Part shown: positions 44,838-53,266 of the stretch, piece after piece
Position numbering within the stretch: the first letter of the stretch is position 1
How the letters are laid out: every line of letters starts with the position of its first letter
Assembly: GCA_022447585.1 (NCBI GenBank)
Contig: JAKVAR010000001.1
Span: forward strand, 231,097 to 295,096
From: Crocinitomicaceae bacterium
GTDB taxonomy: Bacteria > Bacteroidota > Bacteroidia > Flavobacteriales_D > Crocinitomicaceae
DNA length: 64,000 bases
Direction of reading: 5' to 3'
Made by a program: the position numbers and the translations under genes
The notes under the pieces: generated by a model
Told to the model about the DNA's origin: nothing
The model's input: the letters and a program-made list of their open reading frames with translations, nothing else
The model's database searches: none

Positions 44838-46610
44838 ATGGAAACAAATCATTCTGTATCGGGCGTTGAAGCGCACAAATTATCAGTATTAAACAAAATT
44901 GGAATTGGTCTATTCGGACTCGGTGTTCTTGGACTAATTGAGTTAATTTCTATCTCAGTGCTTGGAAAAACAAGTCTTAAGAAAACTGAAAACTTTGAAG
45001 CTTTTATCATTGGTTCATTTACCTTAATGATCATTGGTACACTATTCTTTACTTTCAGTAAAAAGAGCTTTAAAATAGGATCCATTTACAGCAAAAACAC
45101 GAATAAAACTCAAAAAATAGGCCTTACTATTGGAGTTATTGGTTTCGGAATATTATCAGCTGCTTGGTTAGGCGTTGACCTGCAACCAGCAACATTGTAC
45201 CTATGGTTCTCCTTGAGTTTAATGGCCATGGGGATTTTGATCTATACTTACGGATCATACGCTGGACATCCTGCCGGGATTAAGAACAATCATGTTTGGT
45301 TCAACTCATTTAGTGGTCGTGGTGCATTGGGTTGGCTTGCAGGAATTGCATTAACGGCATTTTACGTTCAAATTTACTGGTTCAGTGATACACTTGAATC
45401 TTTGATTAATTTATTTGACCCTTTATCGTTCTTATTAAGAGGAACTCCCGCCGATCAATGGTTTGTATATGGTTCCATCTATACGTTTGTAATTTTTTTC
45501 TTAGGCATTAAATTCATCGTCAAATACCGACATAATAAATATCAAATCGTTCGAACAATCTCAGTGATATTCTTTCAGTTAGTTTTCGCATATTTCTTAC
45601 CATTTATACTTGAGGCATTCACTTCTCCAGAATCAGGCTATTTCGGAAAGGATTTAAAGAACGTATGGCCATTGAATTACGGTTTTACCGAGAGCTATCA
45701 ATTGAACGCTATGTCGAAAGAAGGTACTTCAGGAATGTTTTACTTCATCTGGGGAATTGTTCTTTTCTTAATCGTAACCCCTTTTCTAACCTACCTGGTT
45801 GGTAAACGCTGGTATTGTTCATGGGTTTGCGGTTGCGGTGGACTCGCCGAAACTGCAGGTGACGGCTTCCGACATCTTTCATCGAAAAAAGAAATTTCAT
45901 GGAAGCTCGAACGTTGGATTATACATGCCGTAATGGTGTTCGTTTTACTAATGACAATTGCTTCTTTATGGCCATATTTCTCCAAGAAAGACTATGAGAT
46001 TGGATTCTTAACAATTACCAAGAAACACTATTTGATTTACATACTTGCCCTATGCTTATCCTCTGCGGTAGCACTTACATTTGCCGCTCGTAAATTCAAG
46101 AAAAACATATTGTTATTGGGCGTTATAATTCTAGTTCTATTTTCAGGGTTAATCGCTTATGCTTATTATTCAGGTAACACGAAGGTATTCTATTTCAAGA
46201 GTACAAGTATTAAAAAAGTCTACGGCTTTTTCGTAGGAGCAGCATTTGCAGGAGTAATTGGAGTTGGATTCTACCCCATTTTAGGAAACCGCATTTGGTG
46301 CAGATTCGGATGTCCTATGGCCGGATACATGGGACTATTTCAACGTTTCAAATCTAAATTTAGAATTACTACAAATGGTTCTCAATGTATCTCTTGTGGT
46401 AACTGTTCAACATATTGTGAGCAAGGAATTGACGTTCGAGCCTATGCGCAAAAAGGAGAAAATATCATACGTGCAAGTTGTGTAGGATGTGGTGTTTGCT
46501 CTGCAGTTTGCCCTCGTGGAGTATTGAAATTGGAGAACGGCCCAGAAGAAGGTAGATTTGAACCAAACCTATTAGTACTTACTAAAGATGGTGTGAAATT
46601 GAATGACTAA
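44838..46610 (+). CDS. Membrane-bound polyferredoxin (NosR/RdxA-like 4Fe-4S protein)
   Basis: The 590-residue protein has about 11-12 hydrophobic segments. The membrane half carries the paired cysteine motifs of NosR/RdxA-type proteins: CSWVCGCGGLAE and CRFGCPMAG. The C-terminal cytoplasmic domain binds two 4Fe-4S clusters through Cys517/520/523/527 (CISCGNCSTYC) and Cys548/551/554/558 (CVGCGVCSAVCPRG); the first quartet lacks the usual Pro after the fourth Cys. Such proteins pass electrons across or along the inner membrane. The FAD oxidoreductase is next door; the acceptor is unknown. The 3' end overlaps the next frame if GT2 starts at 46603. Confidence 0.9.
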   Translation: METNHSVSGVEAHKLSVLNKIGIGLFGLGVLGLIELISISVLGKTSLKKTENFEAFIIGSFTLMIIGTLFFTFSKKSFKIGSIYSKNTNKTQKIGLTIGVIGFGILSAAWLGVDLQPATLYLWFSLSLMAMGILIYTYGSYAGHPAGIKNNHVWFNSFSGRGALGWLAGIALTAFYVQIYWFSDTLESLINLFDPLSFLLRGTPADQWFVYGSIYTFVIFFLGIKFIVKYRHNKYQIVRTISVIFFQLVFAYFLPFILEAFTSPESGYFGKDLKNVWPLNYGFTESYQLNAMSKEGTSGMFYFIWGIVLFLIVTPFLTYLVGKRWYCSWVCGCGGLAETAGDGFRHLSSKKEISWKLERWIIHAVMVFVLLMTIASLWPYFSKKDYEIGFLTITKKHYLIYILALCLSSAVALTFAARKFKKNILLLGVIILVLFSGLIAYAYYSGNTKVFYFKSTSIKKVYGFFVGAAFAGVIGVGFYPILGNRIWCRFGCPMAGYMGLFQRFKSKFRITTNGSQCISCGNCSTYCEQGIDVRAYAQKGENIIRASCVGCGVCSAVCPRGVLKLENGPEEGRFEPNLLVLTKDGVKLND

Positions 46611-46632
46611 TTTCGCTTTTCAAAAATTTAGA

Positions 46633-47319
46633 ATGGATCAAATCATTTCAGTTGTAATTCCTGCCTTTAACGAAGAGAAATCTATCGGTAAAGTCGTTTC
46701 AGATATTGATAGGAACCTCGTGAAACACGTAATTGTTGTAAATAACAACTCCACAGACAAAACAGTTCAAGTGGCCTCGAATGCCGGAGCTATTGTTTTG
46801 GATGAAAAAAATAAAGGTTACGGCTGGGCATGCTTAAAAGGAATCGCCAAAACGAAAGAATTGAATACAGATATCGTTGTTTTTTTGGATGGGGATTATT
46901 CTGATTATCCTCAAGAAATTATAGACGTAGTTGCCCCAATTTTAAATGAAGAAATGGATCTGGTTATTGGTTCTCGGGTTCTCGGAATACGAGAGAAAGG
47001 TTCCTTGACGCCTCAACAAGTTTTTGGTAATTGGTTAGCAACACGATTAATACGCATTTTTTATGGTGCATCCTTTACAGATTTAGGACCATTTAGAGCA
47101 ATTAAATCCGATGTTCTTGAAGACCTCGGAATGGCTGATAAAACCTATGGTTGGACTATAGAAATGCAGATTAAAGCAGTAAAGAAAAAGTACAAATTTA
47201 AAGAGGTAGCTGTTAACTACAAGAAACGAATCGGAGTATCGAAGGTAAGTGGGACGGTAAAAGGTACCATACTTGCGGGAATAAAGATTATATTTGCGGT
47301 CTTTAAGTACCGTTTTTAG
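46633..47319 (+). CDS. Glycosyltransferase family 2, polyprenyl-phosphate-sugar-synthase-like
   Basis: The protein has 228 residues from ATG 46633 (MDQIISVVIPAFNEEKSIG). An alternative ATG at 46603, overlapping the polyferredoxin gene by 8 bp, would add ten poorly fitting residues. The GT-A fold shows VIPAFNEE, VNNNSTDKT, the metal motif FLDGDYSDYP and IGSRVLG; LGPFRAIKSDVL and YGWTIEMQIKAV are typical of dolichol-phosphate-mannose-synthase-like GT2s. No membrane helix is evident. It would make a polyprenyl-phosphate sugar on the cytoplasmic side, usable by the GT-C enzyme two genes downstream (inference). Confidence 0.88.
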   Translation: MDQIISVVIPAFNEEKSIGKVVSDIDRNLVKHVIVVNNNSTDKTVQVASNAGAIVLDEKNKGYGWACLKGIAKTKELNTDIVVFLDGDYSDYPQEIIDVVAPILNEEMDLVIGSRVLGIREKGSLTPQQVFGNWLATRLIRIFYGASFTDLGPFRAIKSDVLEDLGMADKTYGWTIEMQIKAVKKKYKFKEVAVNYKKRIGVSKVSGTVKGTILAGIKIIFAVFKYRF

Positions 47320-47343
47320 CACCGAATACAGTATCAGAATACT

Positions 47344-49221
47344 ATGAATTTTAACAAGTCTATTACCACAGCATTTGCAACTCTCGTCATGTTGCTAATC
47401 ACCCTAACAGGGAATAGTCAAGGAGTACAGACATTTTCAGGAAATGTTATCGATCAAAAAACTGAACGCGTTGTTGAGGAACTAGAACTTGAAATTAAAA
47501 ACATTGATACAAAGAAAAAATTCGAGGTGGAAACAAATGACGATGGTGTTTTCACTTTTACTAAGGTTCCGGTAGGAAAATATGAATTAGTAGTTACAGA
47601 CGAAGACTACAACAAGGATGCCTTCAATTTTGAGGTAACGGAAACACATATTCCGAATTTAGACTTCTCAGTGAACAGAAAAGTTTCTTGGATGTTTAAC
47701 TGGGGAGATGCCTATGGACTTGAGCATTATTGGTCGCATTTTACAGCCAAAATAATTATCATTATTTACTTTACTGGATTAATGTTAGTTCTTTTCTATT
47801 CGATTCTTCAATTGTCTTTGGCAATAGCTTATGTTAAGAATAAGAAGAAAAAGATAAAGCTAGTTCGACCAGCATTTGATCCAAATACAGCTCCGAAGGT
47901 AACTGTTCAACTTCCAATGTTTAACGAACTTTATGTTGCTGATAGAATAATTGAAACTTGCGCAGCATTTGATTACCCCGCAGACAAATTACAAATCCAA
48001 GTCTTGGATGATTCTACGGATGAAACGAAAGACGTCATTGCTAAGAAAGTGGCTGAAATAGCTGCAAAAGGCATAAATATTCAACACATTCATAGAGTTG
48101 ATAGAACTGGTTATAAAGCTGGTGCTCTTGATGATGCAATGGATCAGGTTGAAGGTGAATTCATCGCAATTTTCGACGCAGATTTCATTCCTGAAAAAGA
48201 TTGGCTTCAGAAAACAATGCCCAACTTTGACAGTGATGATGTTGGAGTTGTTCAAACGCGTTGGGGACATATTAATAAAGACTACTCATTACTCACAGAG
48301 CTTCAAGCTTTCGGTCTTAACGGACACTTTGCGATTGAACAAGGTGGAAGAACAGCTTCTGGTCACTTTATCAACTTCAATGGTACTGGTGGTGTTTGGA
48401 GAAAAAAGTGTATTGAAGATGCAGGCGGATGGGAACATGATACTTTAACTGAGGATTTAGATTTAAGTTATAGAGCCCAAATAAAAGGTTGGAAATTCAG
48501 ATACTTGGAAGAAGTTATCGCCCCAGCAGAACTCCCTATTACTATGTCTGCACTGAAAAGTCAGCAGCATAGATGGATGAAAGGTGGTGCTGAATGTTTC
48601 ATAAAAATGTGGAAAACGATTATTACGGCCAAAGGTGTTAAGCTAGGAGATCGAATTCATGGTTTATCCCACCTTTTCAACTCTTCTGTATTTATCTTCA
48701 TTTTGATGATTTCGGTTTTCAGCTTACCCGTTCTTCACATTAAAGATAGTTTCGCAGACTTGAACTATGTTATACGTTATGGTTCTATTTTCATAGTCTC
48801 TACTGTATTCTTAATGTTTTACTACTGGCATTCTTACAGGGATAAAACAGAAAAGAAAGTAAAATCTTTCTTTACTTTCTTTGGACGTTTCTTTGTTTTC
48901 TTAATGGTTTCAATGGGCTTAGCTTTAAGTAACTCTATTGCTGTTTTAGAAGGATACCTCGGAATAAAGAGTTCCTTTGTTCGTACTCCAAAATTCAATG
49001 TTAACGTTAAGAATGAGTTTAAAGGGAATAAATACGATAAGAAAAGTCTTTCTATTTTGAACATTGGTGAAGGAATATTAGCTGCTATTTTCCTGTTCAC
49101 AGCAATCAACAGAGGTATATATGGTGATTTAGGAATGGTTCCGTTCCACTTGATGCTTGCTTTTGGTTACGGATTGGTTTTCTATCATTCCATTGCAGAA
49201 TTAAAAACACAGAATGCATAA
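47344..49221 (+). CDS. Cellulose-synthase-like GT2 with N-terminal exported CRD domain
   Basis: The 625-residue protein has a signal peptide (about 1-26) and a carboxypeptidase-regulatory-like Ig domain on the outside (about 30-110; FSGNVIDQKTERVV ... GVFTFTKVPVGKYELVVTD). A transmembrane helix (about 136-163) and a cytoplasmic processive GT2 domain follow: LDDSTDET (Asp222/223), FDADF (Asp278/280), LTEDLDLS (Thr369-Glu370-Asp371) and QQHRWMKG (Gln407-Trp411). Four to five C-terminal helices complete it. The D, DxD, TED, QxxRW set is complete, so it should be active. Fusion of a CRD to a Csl-type synthase is unusual. Four bp before the GT-C gene. Confidence 0.9.
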   Translation: MNFNKSITTAFATLVMLLITLTGNSQGVQTFSGNVIDQKTERVVEELELEIKNIDTKKKFEVETNDDGVFTFTKVPVGKYELVVTDEDYNKDAFNFEVTETHIPNLDFSVNRKVSWMFNWGDAYGLEHYWSHFTAKIIIIIYFTGLMLVLFYSILQLSLAIAYVKNKKKKIKLVRPAFDPNTAPKVTVQLPMFNELYVADRIIETCAAFDYPADKLQIQVLDDSTDETKDVIAKKVAEIAAKGINIQHIHRVDRTGYKAGALDDAMDQVEGEFIAIFDADFIPEKDWLQKTMPNFDSDDVGVVQTRWGHINKDYSLLTELQAFGLNGHFAIEQGGRTASGHFINFNGTGGVWRKKCIEDAGGWEHDTLTEDLDLSYRAQIKGWKFRYLEEVIAPAELPITMSALKSQQHRWMKGGAECFIKMWKTIITAKGVKLGDRIHGLSHLFNSSVFIFILMISVFSLPVLHIKDSFADLNYVIRYGSIFIVSTVFLMFYYWHSYRDKTEKKVKSFFTFFGRFFVFLMVSMGLALSNSIAVLEGYLGIKSSFVRTPKFNVNVKNEFKGNKYDKKSLSILNIGEGILAAIFLFTAINRGIYGDLGMVPFHLMLAFGYGLVFYHSIAELKTQNA

Positions 49222-49224
49222 ACT

Positions 49225-50565
49225 ATGGCTAAACGTATTCTTATTGCGTTTAGTATTGTTGTATTTCTTACATCTATTTTTCTCGTAAACTGGCAGGTTG
49301 ATAGAACCCAATTTGGTTTTATTGCTACGTTTTATTCATTGGCTTTTACGGCTTACTTGATAATTATTAAATTTAAAGATCAATTTGAATTCAAGTATTT
49401 AATCTTAATAGCTGGAGTAGCGCATATTTTTTCAATGATCTATGAGCCCTTCTTATCTATCGATTACTATCGATTTATTTGGGATGGTGAAATGACTTGG
49501 TTAGGAATAAATCCTTTTACATATAAACCTCAAGAACTCCTCAATGAATCTTTCGTTCAGAACAGCCCATATCTGTTGGAGGTTTACGAAGGAATTGGGA
49601 GGATGTCTCAAGCGAACTATTCTGTTTATCCACCAGTAAATCAAGGGTATTTTATATTGACAACAGCATTCTCAAGTTCATTGGTAATCAATACTTTTGT
49701 ATTGAAATTATTGATCGTAATCACAGAAGTTTTCGGATTAATTTACTTAAGAAAACTGCTAATTCACCTCAACATTGATACGTCAAGAATATGGCTTCTA
49801 TATTTGAATCCGCTTTGGATTATTGAATGTACAGGTAATACGCATTTCGAAGGCGTAATGATTTCTTATTTGTTTATTGCACTATACTTCTTGATTCAAA
49901 AGAAAATTATTCCGGGAGCAAGTTTATTTGCAATTGCCGTCCAGATTAAATTAATTCCTTTAATGTTATTGCCCCTCTTCTATCGATTCTTAGGATTTTG
50001 GAAGTCAGCACTCTTCTATTCAATCACAATAACACTCGTCATTCTACTAGCTTTACTTCAGTTAAATGCAGATAACATTCATAATTTTGGTAATAGTGTT
50101 CGCTTGTATTTTCAGGTCTTCGAATTCAATTCATTCATTCTACACTATTATGTTCAATACGGCATAGCAGAAACGGGATGGAATTTAACAAAAACCTACG
50201 GACCACAGCTTTCTAAAATTGCAATTGGATTTATTATGATACTGGCCTTATACGGACAGATTAACGATTGGAAGAAATTATTCAAGCGAATGACTATAGC
50301 CTTTTTCGTGTATCTTTTATTCAGCAGTACACTCCACCCTTGGTATATTCTAACTATGCTAGCACTTTCACTCTTCACCAACTACACCTTTCCACTATTA
50401 TGGTCATTTATGATTTTCTTCTCGTACATTTTCTATAATTATAACGACAGCAACGCCTTTGAAGTAAGAACGATTGTGAATATCGAATATATAGCTCTTT
50501 TAGCCTTATTCTTCTTCGAAGTTATAAAAGGAAAGAGTCCCTTCAAGTTTCTTCGTTTAAATTAA
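49225..50565 (+). CDS. GT-C-fold polyprenol-phosphate-mannose-dependent glycosyltransferase-like membrane protein
   Basis: The 446-residue protein has about 11-12 transmembrane helices. The first periplasmic loop holds [19 protein letters not shown], an acidic Asp site of the GT-C/GT87 type, and further on [11 protein letters not shown] and NTHFEG, which recur in mannosyl- and arabinosyltransferases. It would transfer a sugar from a polyprenyl phosphate donor outside the cytoplasm; the GT2 at 46633 is a candidate donor maker (inference). Last gene of the five-gene set. Its stop interlocks with yidD in TTAA. Confidence 0.82.
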   Translation: MAKRILIAFSIVVFLTSIFLVNWQVDRTQFGFIATFYSLAFTAYLIIIKFKDQFEFKYLILIAGVAHIFSMIYEPFLSIDYYRFIWDGEMTWLGINPFTYKPQELLNESFVQNSPYLLEVYEGIGRMSQANYSVYPPVNQGYFILTTAFSSSLVINTFVLKLLIVITEVFGLIYLRKLLIHLNIDTSRIWLLYLNPLWIIECTGNTHFEGVMISYLFIALYFLIQKKIIPGASLFAIAVQIKLIPLMLLPLFYRFLGFWKSALFYSITITLVILLALLQLNADNIHNFGNSVRLYFQVFEFNSFILHYYVQYGIAETGWNLTKTYGPQLSKIAIGFIMILALYGQINDWKKLFKRMTIAFFVYLLFSSTLHPWYILTMLALSLFTNYTFPLLWSFMIFFSYIFYNYNDSNAFEVRTIVNIEYIALLALFFFEVIKGKSPFKFLRLN

Positions 50566-50807
50566 GAATTTTTCTTCTCAGGAACCGGATCATGTCCATG
50601 CCCGCCCCACGGATGACAAGAAAGAATTCGCTTTAACCCCAAATAAGTCCCTTTAATAGGTCCCCATACGCGCAATGCTTCTAACATATATGCAGAACAT
50701 GTGGGCACATACCTACATGACTGAGGTAAAATTGGACTAATAATCCATTGATAGATCTTGACTAGAACTACGATTGGAAAGTTGAATATTTGTTTAAAAA
50801 ATTTCAT
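50562..50807 (-). CDS. yidD: Membrane protein insertion efficiency factor YidD
   Basis: The 81-residue protein matches YidD along its length: [38 protein letters not shown], then [25 protein letters not shown]. The conserved Cys and Pro/Gly-rich ending are intact. YidD aids YidC-dependent insertion of membrane proteins at the inner membrane. Unlike many genomes, it is not in the rnpA-yidC neighbourhood here. Convergent with the GT-C gene (4-bp overlap). Confidence 0.96.
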   Translation of the reverse strand: MKFFKQIFNFPIVVLVKIYQWIISPILPQSCRYVPTCSAYMLEALRVWGPIKGTYLGLKRILSCHPWGGHGHDPVPEKKNS

Positions 50808-50920
50808 TTACATCAAAAATATCCTTTTTTAACCCATAATCGCTGATTCTATGGAGATTTCTGTAACCTGCAATTGTTATTTTACGTTATCTTTAGTAGT
50901 CTCTTGTAAAAAAAACGTTA

Positions 50921-51871
50921 ATGCGCATATTAATAACACTCATAATCATCACTTTTTCATTTTTATCATTTACGCAACCAAGAGATTGTTGGGATGAAGA
51001 AAAAATTGAAGTTAAAAAAGGAACTGAAGGAAATACAATACTTAGTGCAAAAGCGATTATTTCCGAAGGTTGGTCTGAATTAGCTCAACCAATATTCTGG
51101 AAAAAAATCATGGAACTATCTCCAGACTCTGTATTAATCAACATCGCTGCTTCCAGAGTCATTGTGGCAAAAATGAGTAAGGGAGAATGGAACAAACAAA
51201 CAGACATTGAAAAGAATTCATACAGAGATAGCATCAGAGCTGCTCACGGATTAACGAAAGAGGATCGTATTTTTTGTACAACTGGAAAGAATGATTTCTA
51301 CAAATTCGATGTAGTTTACCCATCGATTAGTCAAGGCGTCGAAGCATTCGAAAAATATGGTGTTGACCCATGGTATGCACAAGCAATACTATTGATTGAA
51401 TCCCCAGGTCAGTTAAAAAAATCTAGAGTTGGTGCTTATGGACCATTTCAACTAATGCCAGCTGTAGCTAGAGCTCAAGGATTAACGGTTAATCGATCTA
51501 GAGATGAACGTTCTGATTTTGATCGAAGTGCTTATGGTGCATCACGATTGATTAAGCGTGTTTGCGTTCCGGAAGCTAAACGTATATTAAATGCGAATGG
51601 ATTAGAATACGAGGAGAACGATGTTTGGTTCCGCCTATTTGTTCTGCATGTATATCATGCCGGAGCTGGAAATGTTGGAGCCGTAGTAAAGAAAATCAAT
51701 CCTGACAAAGGGGGGCAAAGTTTAATTCAGGCAATGTGGCAAAACACAGCAGCTCAATTTGGAAATAACTCTCAAAACTATTCTCAAATAGCGCTAGCGT
51801 CGCAATTGATTTTACATGAAAGAGTTCACGCAGATTGCGATTATATTTTGGATTGCGCCTTCATACAATAA
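50921..51871 (+). CDS. Transglycosylase SLT domain protein
   Basis: The 316-residue protein has a signal peptide (MRILITLIIITFSFLSFTQ). The SLT (lysozyme-like) domain spans about 140-290: AILLIESPGQLKKSRVGAYGPFQLMPAVARAQGL contains the catalytic Glu and the GPFQLMP motif, and YHAGAGNVGAVVKKIN is the second family motif. The N-terminal 130 residues are of unknown type. It cleaves peptidoglycan in the periplasm. Followed 12 bp later by the lamin-tail gene. Confidence 0.9.
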   Translation: MRILITLIIITFSFLSFTQPRDCWDEEKIEVKKGTEGNTILSAKAIISEGWSELAQPIFWKKIMELSPDSVLINIAASRVIVAKMSKGEWNKQTDIEKNSYRDSIRAAHGLTKEDRIFCTTGKNDFYKFDVVYPSISQGVEAFEKYGVDPWYAQAILLIESPGQLKKSRVGAYGPFQLMPAVARAQGLTVNRSRDERSDFDRSAYGASRLIKRVCVPEAKRILNANGLEYEENDVWFRLFVLHVYHAGAGNVGAVVKKINPDKGGQSLIQAMWQNTAAQFGNNSQNYSQIALASQLILHERVHADCDYILDCAFIQ

Positions 51872-51883
51872 AACACTGTTCCT

Positions 51884-52624
51884 ATGAAAAATATACTAAT
51901 AACCATTATCCTTATTCAAACATCGATTTGTTCAGGTCAAATTGTTCTAAGTGAAATGCAATCGTCCAATTCAACCACAATTACCGATGATTTTGGAGAT
52001 TACGAAGATTGGGTTGAACTTCACAATACTTCAAATGATTCAATTGAAATTAGTGGGTTAATATTGAAAGACCAATTAGATACTTGGGTTATTCCATCTG
52101 GAAACTCTCTCACCCATTTACCACCAGGAGGATATTTCATTTTATGGGCTGATGACCAAGAAATACAGGGAATGTTTCACACTAACTTTAAATTAGCCTC
52201 AGGCGGCGAGTTTTTGGGTATATATGAAAGTGATGGAACTACTGTAATTGACTCGGTGACTATTCCTGCAATGAATTCAGACGATAGTTTTATAAGATGT
52301 CAGAATGATTGGTTAATCACATCTGCCCCTACCCCTCTTCTAACCAATCAATGTTCTGCAAGCCTTAACGACTTAAATTTATTTGATGAACTATTCATGC
52401 TGCGAAACAACGGTGAGGGAACTATTTCAATTGAATTATTAAGTAAATCCATTCAAGAATACAAGGTATCAATTTACGCTTTGAATGGGAAGTCTGTACT
52501 AGATGAAAAGTATACAGAATCAAGAATAATTATCTCTCCTTCGATTAATATCAGTGGAACTTACATTATTTCTATATCCGCGGACAATAACTTATACACT
52601 AAAAGATTCTGGATTGAAAAATAA
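51884..52624 (+). CDS. Lamin-tail-domain secreted protein with degenerate T9SS-type tail
   Basis: The 246-residue protein has a signal peptide (MKNILITIILIQTSICSGQ). The lamin-tail domain (LTD, about 20-140) is shown by IVLSEMQSSNSTTITDDFGDYEDWVELHNTS, LPPGGYFILWADDQ and LASGGEFLGIY. The tail (KVSIYALNGKSVLDE ... SGTYIISISADNN ... KRFWIEK) looks like a T9SS type A domain without the YPNP element. It is exported, perhaps surface-bound. The last 11 bp overlap the next (interrupted) gene. Confidence 0.82.
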   Translation: MKNILITIILIQTSICSGQIVLSEMQSSNSTTITDDFGDYEDWVELHNTSNDSIEISGLILKDQLDTWVIPSGNSLTHLPPGGYFILWADDQEIQGMFHTNFKLASGGEFLGIYESDGTTVIDSVTIPAMNSDDSFIRCQNDWLITSAPTPLLTNQCSASLNDLNLFDELFMLRNNGEGTISIELLSKSIQEYKVSIYALNGKSVLDEKYTESRIIISPSINISGTYIISISADNNLYTKRFWIEK

Positions 52625-53207
52625 TTTCGATTGGATCAAAATTTTCTTGGTTTTAACTATTAGTTTATTGACATGCCCTAGTTTTGCTCAAAAAGAAGGT
52701 TTATTACTGAAACTTATTCAATCAACATCACTTGACTCTCTATCGTCTTCTGAAAGTCACAAATATTTCCTCTAAACCATCTTCAAGTTAGACCAAGAAG
52801 TCCGTTATTCAGCAGATTCGACTAGTCAAAAATTTGGAATTAATTCTAAACAGCATCTTGATTTGATTGAGAAGAAAAAGGAAATCAATCGTTTTCTTTT
52901 TAATACTATGGTGGATTATTTAAGTCAATTCAAGCACCCTACAAATGAACATGGGGAAATTGCTTGTTATACTCCACAACTTATTTTTCATCATGTTTCT
53001 GGCACCTCTGAAGATTTAGAGCTAAAAGAAAAATTCTTCCCGATTTTCTATCAGGCATACTTGGAAGGAAACCTTGAAAGCAATAGTATCTATCTCTATT
53101 TATACAGAATGCACACTCAAATATTAAATCAAGAATACCACTCAGAAATGAATGAAGATGATCAAATCGAAGACTTAATTCAACTACTTCAATTAATGAA
53201 AGGTTAA
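52614..53207 (+). pseudogene. Secreted protein gene interrupted by one in-frame stop (TAA, 52773-52775)
   Basis: One reading frame of 198 codons runs from a TTG at 52614, inside the end of the previous gene, to the stop at 53205-53207. It is broken only by TAA at codon 54. Before the stop it has a signal peptide (WIKIFLVLTISLLTCPSFAQ). After the stop the same frame continues without another stop: LDQEVRYSADSTSQKFGI, FLFNTMVDYLSQF, QLIFHHVSG and FYQAYLEGNLESNSIYLYLYR. The pattern D-Q-x-x-R ... H-H ... A-x-x-x-G resembles DUF6624 proteins (low confidence). Unless a sequencing error, the gene is a recent pseudogene or needs stop read-through. Confidence 0.75.
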
Positions 53208-53225
53208 TTAAACTTGAGCATTACA

Positions 53226-53258
53226 ATAAAAATGGGGACAACCGTACAAGTCATCCCC
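53226..53258 (-). terminator. Intrinsic terminator after the minus-strand T9SS gene
   Basis: On the minus strand, GGGGATGACT pairs with GGTTGTCCCC (hairpin 53234-53258, three G-U pairs), followed by ATTTTTATT. It lies about 9 bp beyond the stop of the T9SS gene at 53267. Confidence 0.65.
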
Positions 53259-53266
53259 GAACAAAA

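Noticed and set aside
46603..46632. Upstream ATG for the GT2 gene
   Set aside because: The ten extra residues (MTNFAFQKFR) do not resemble GT2 N-termini, while MDQIISVVIPAFNEE at 46633 does. Still possible through overlap coupling.
52773..52775. TAA at 52773 as a reassigned codon in this organism
   Set aside because: All other genes in the window end normally at TAA, TAG or TGA, so code reassignment is unlikely; mutation or sequencing error is simpler.
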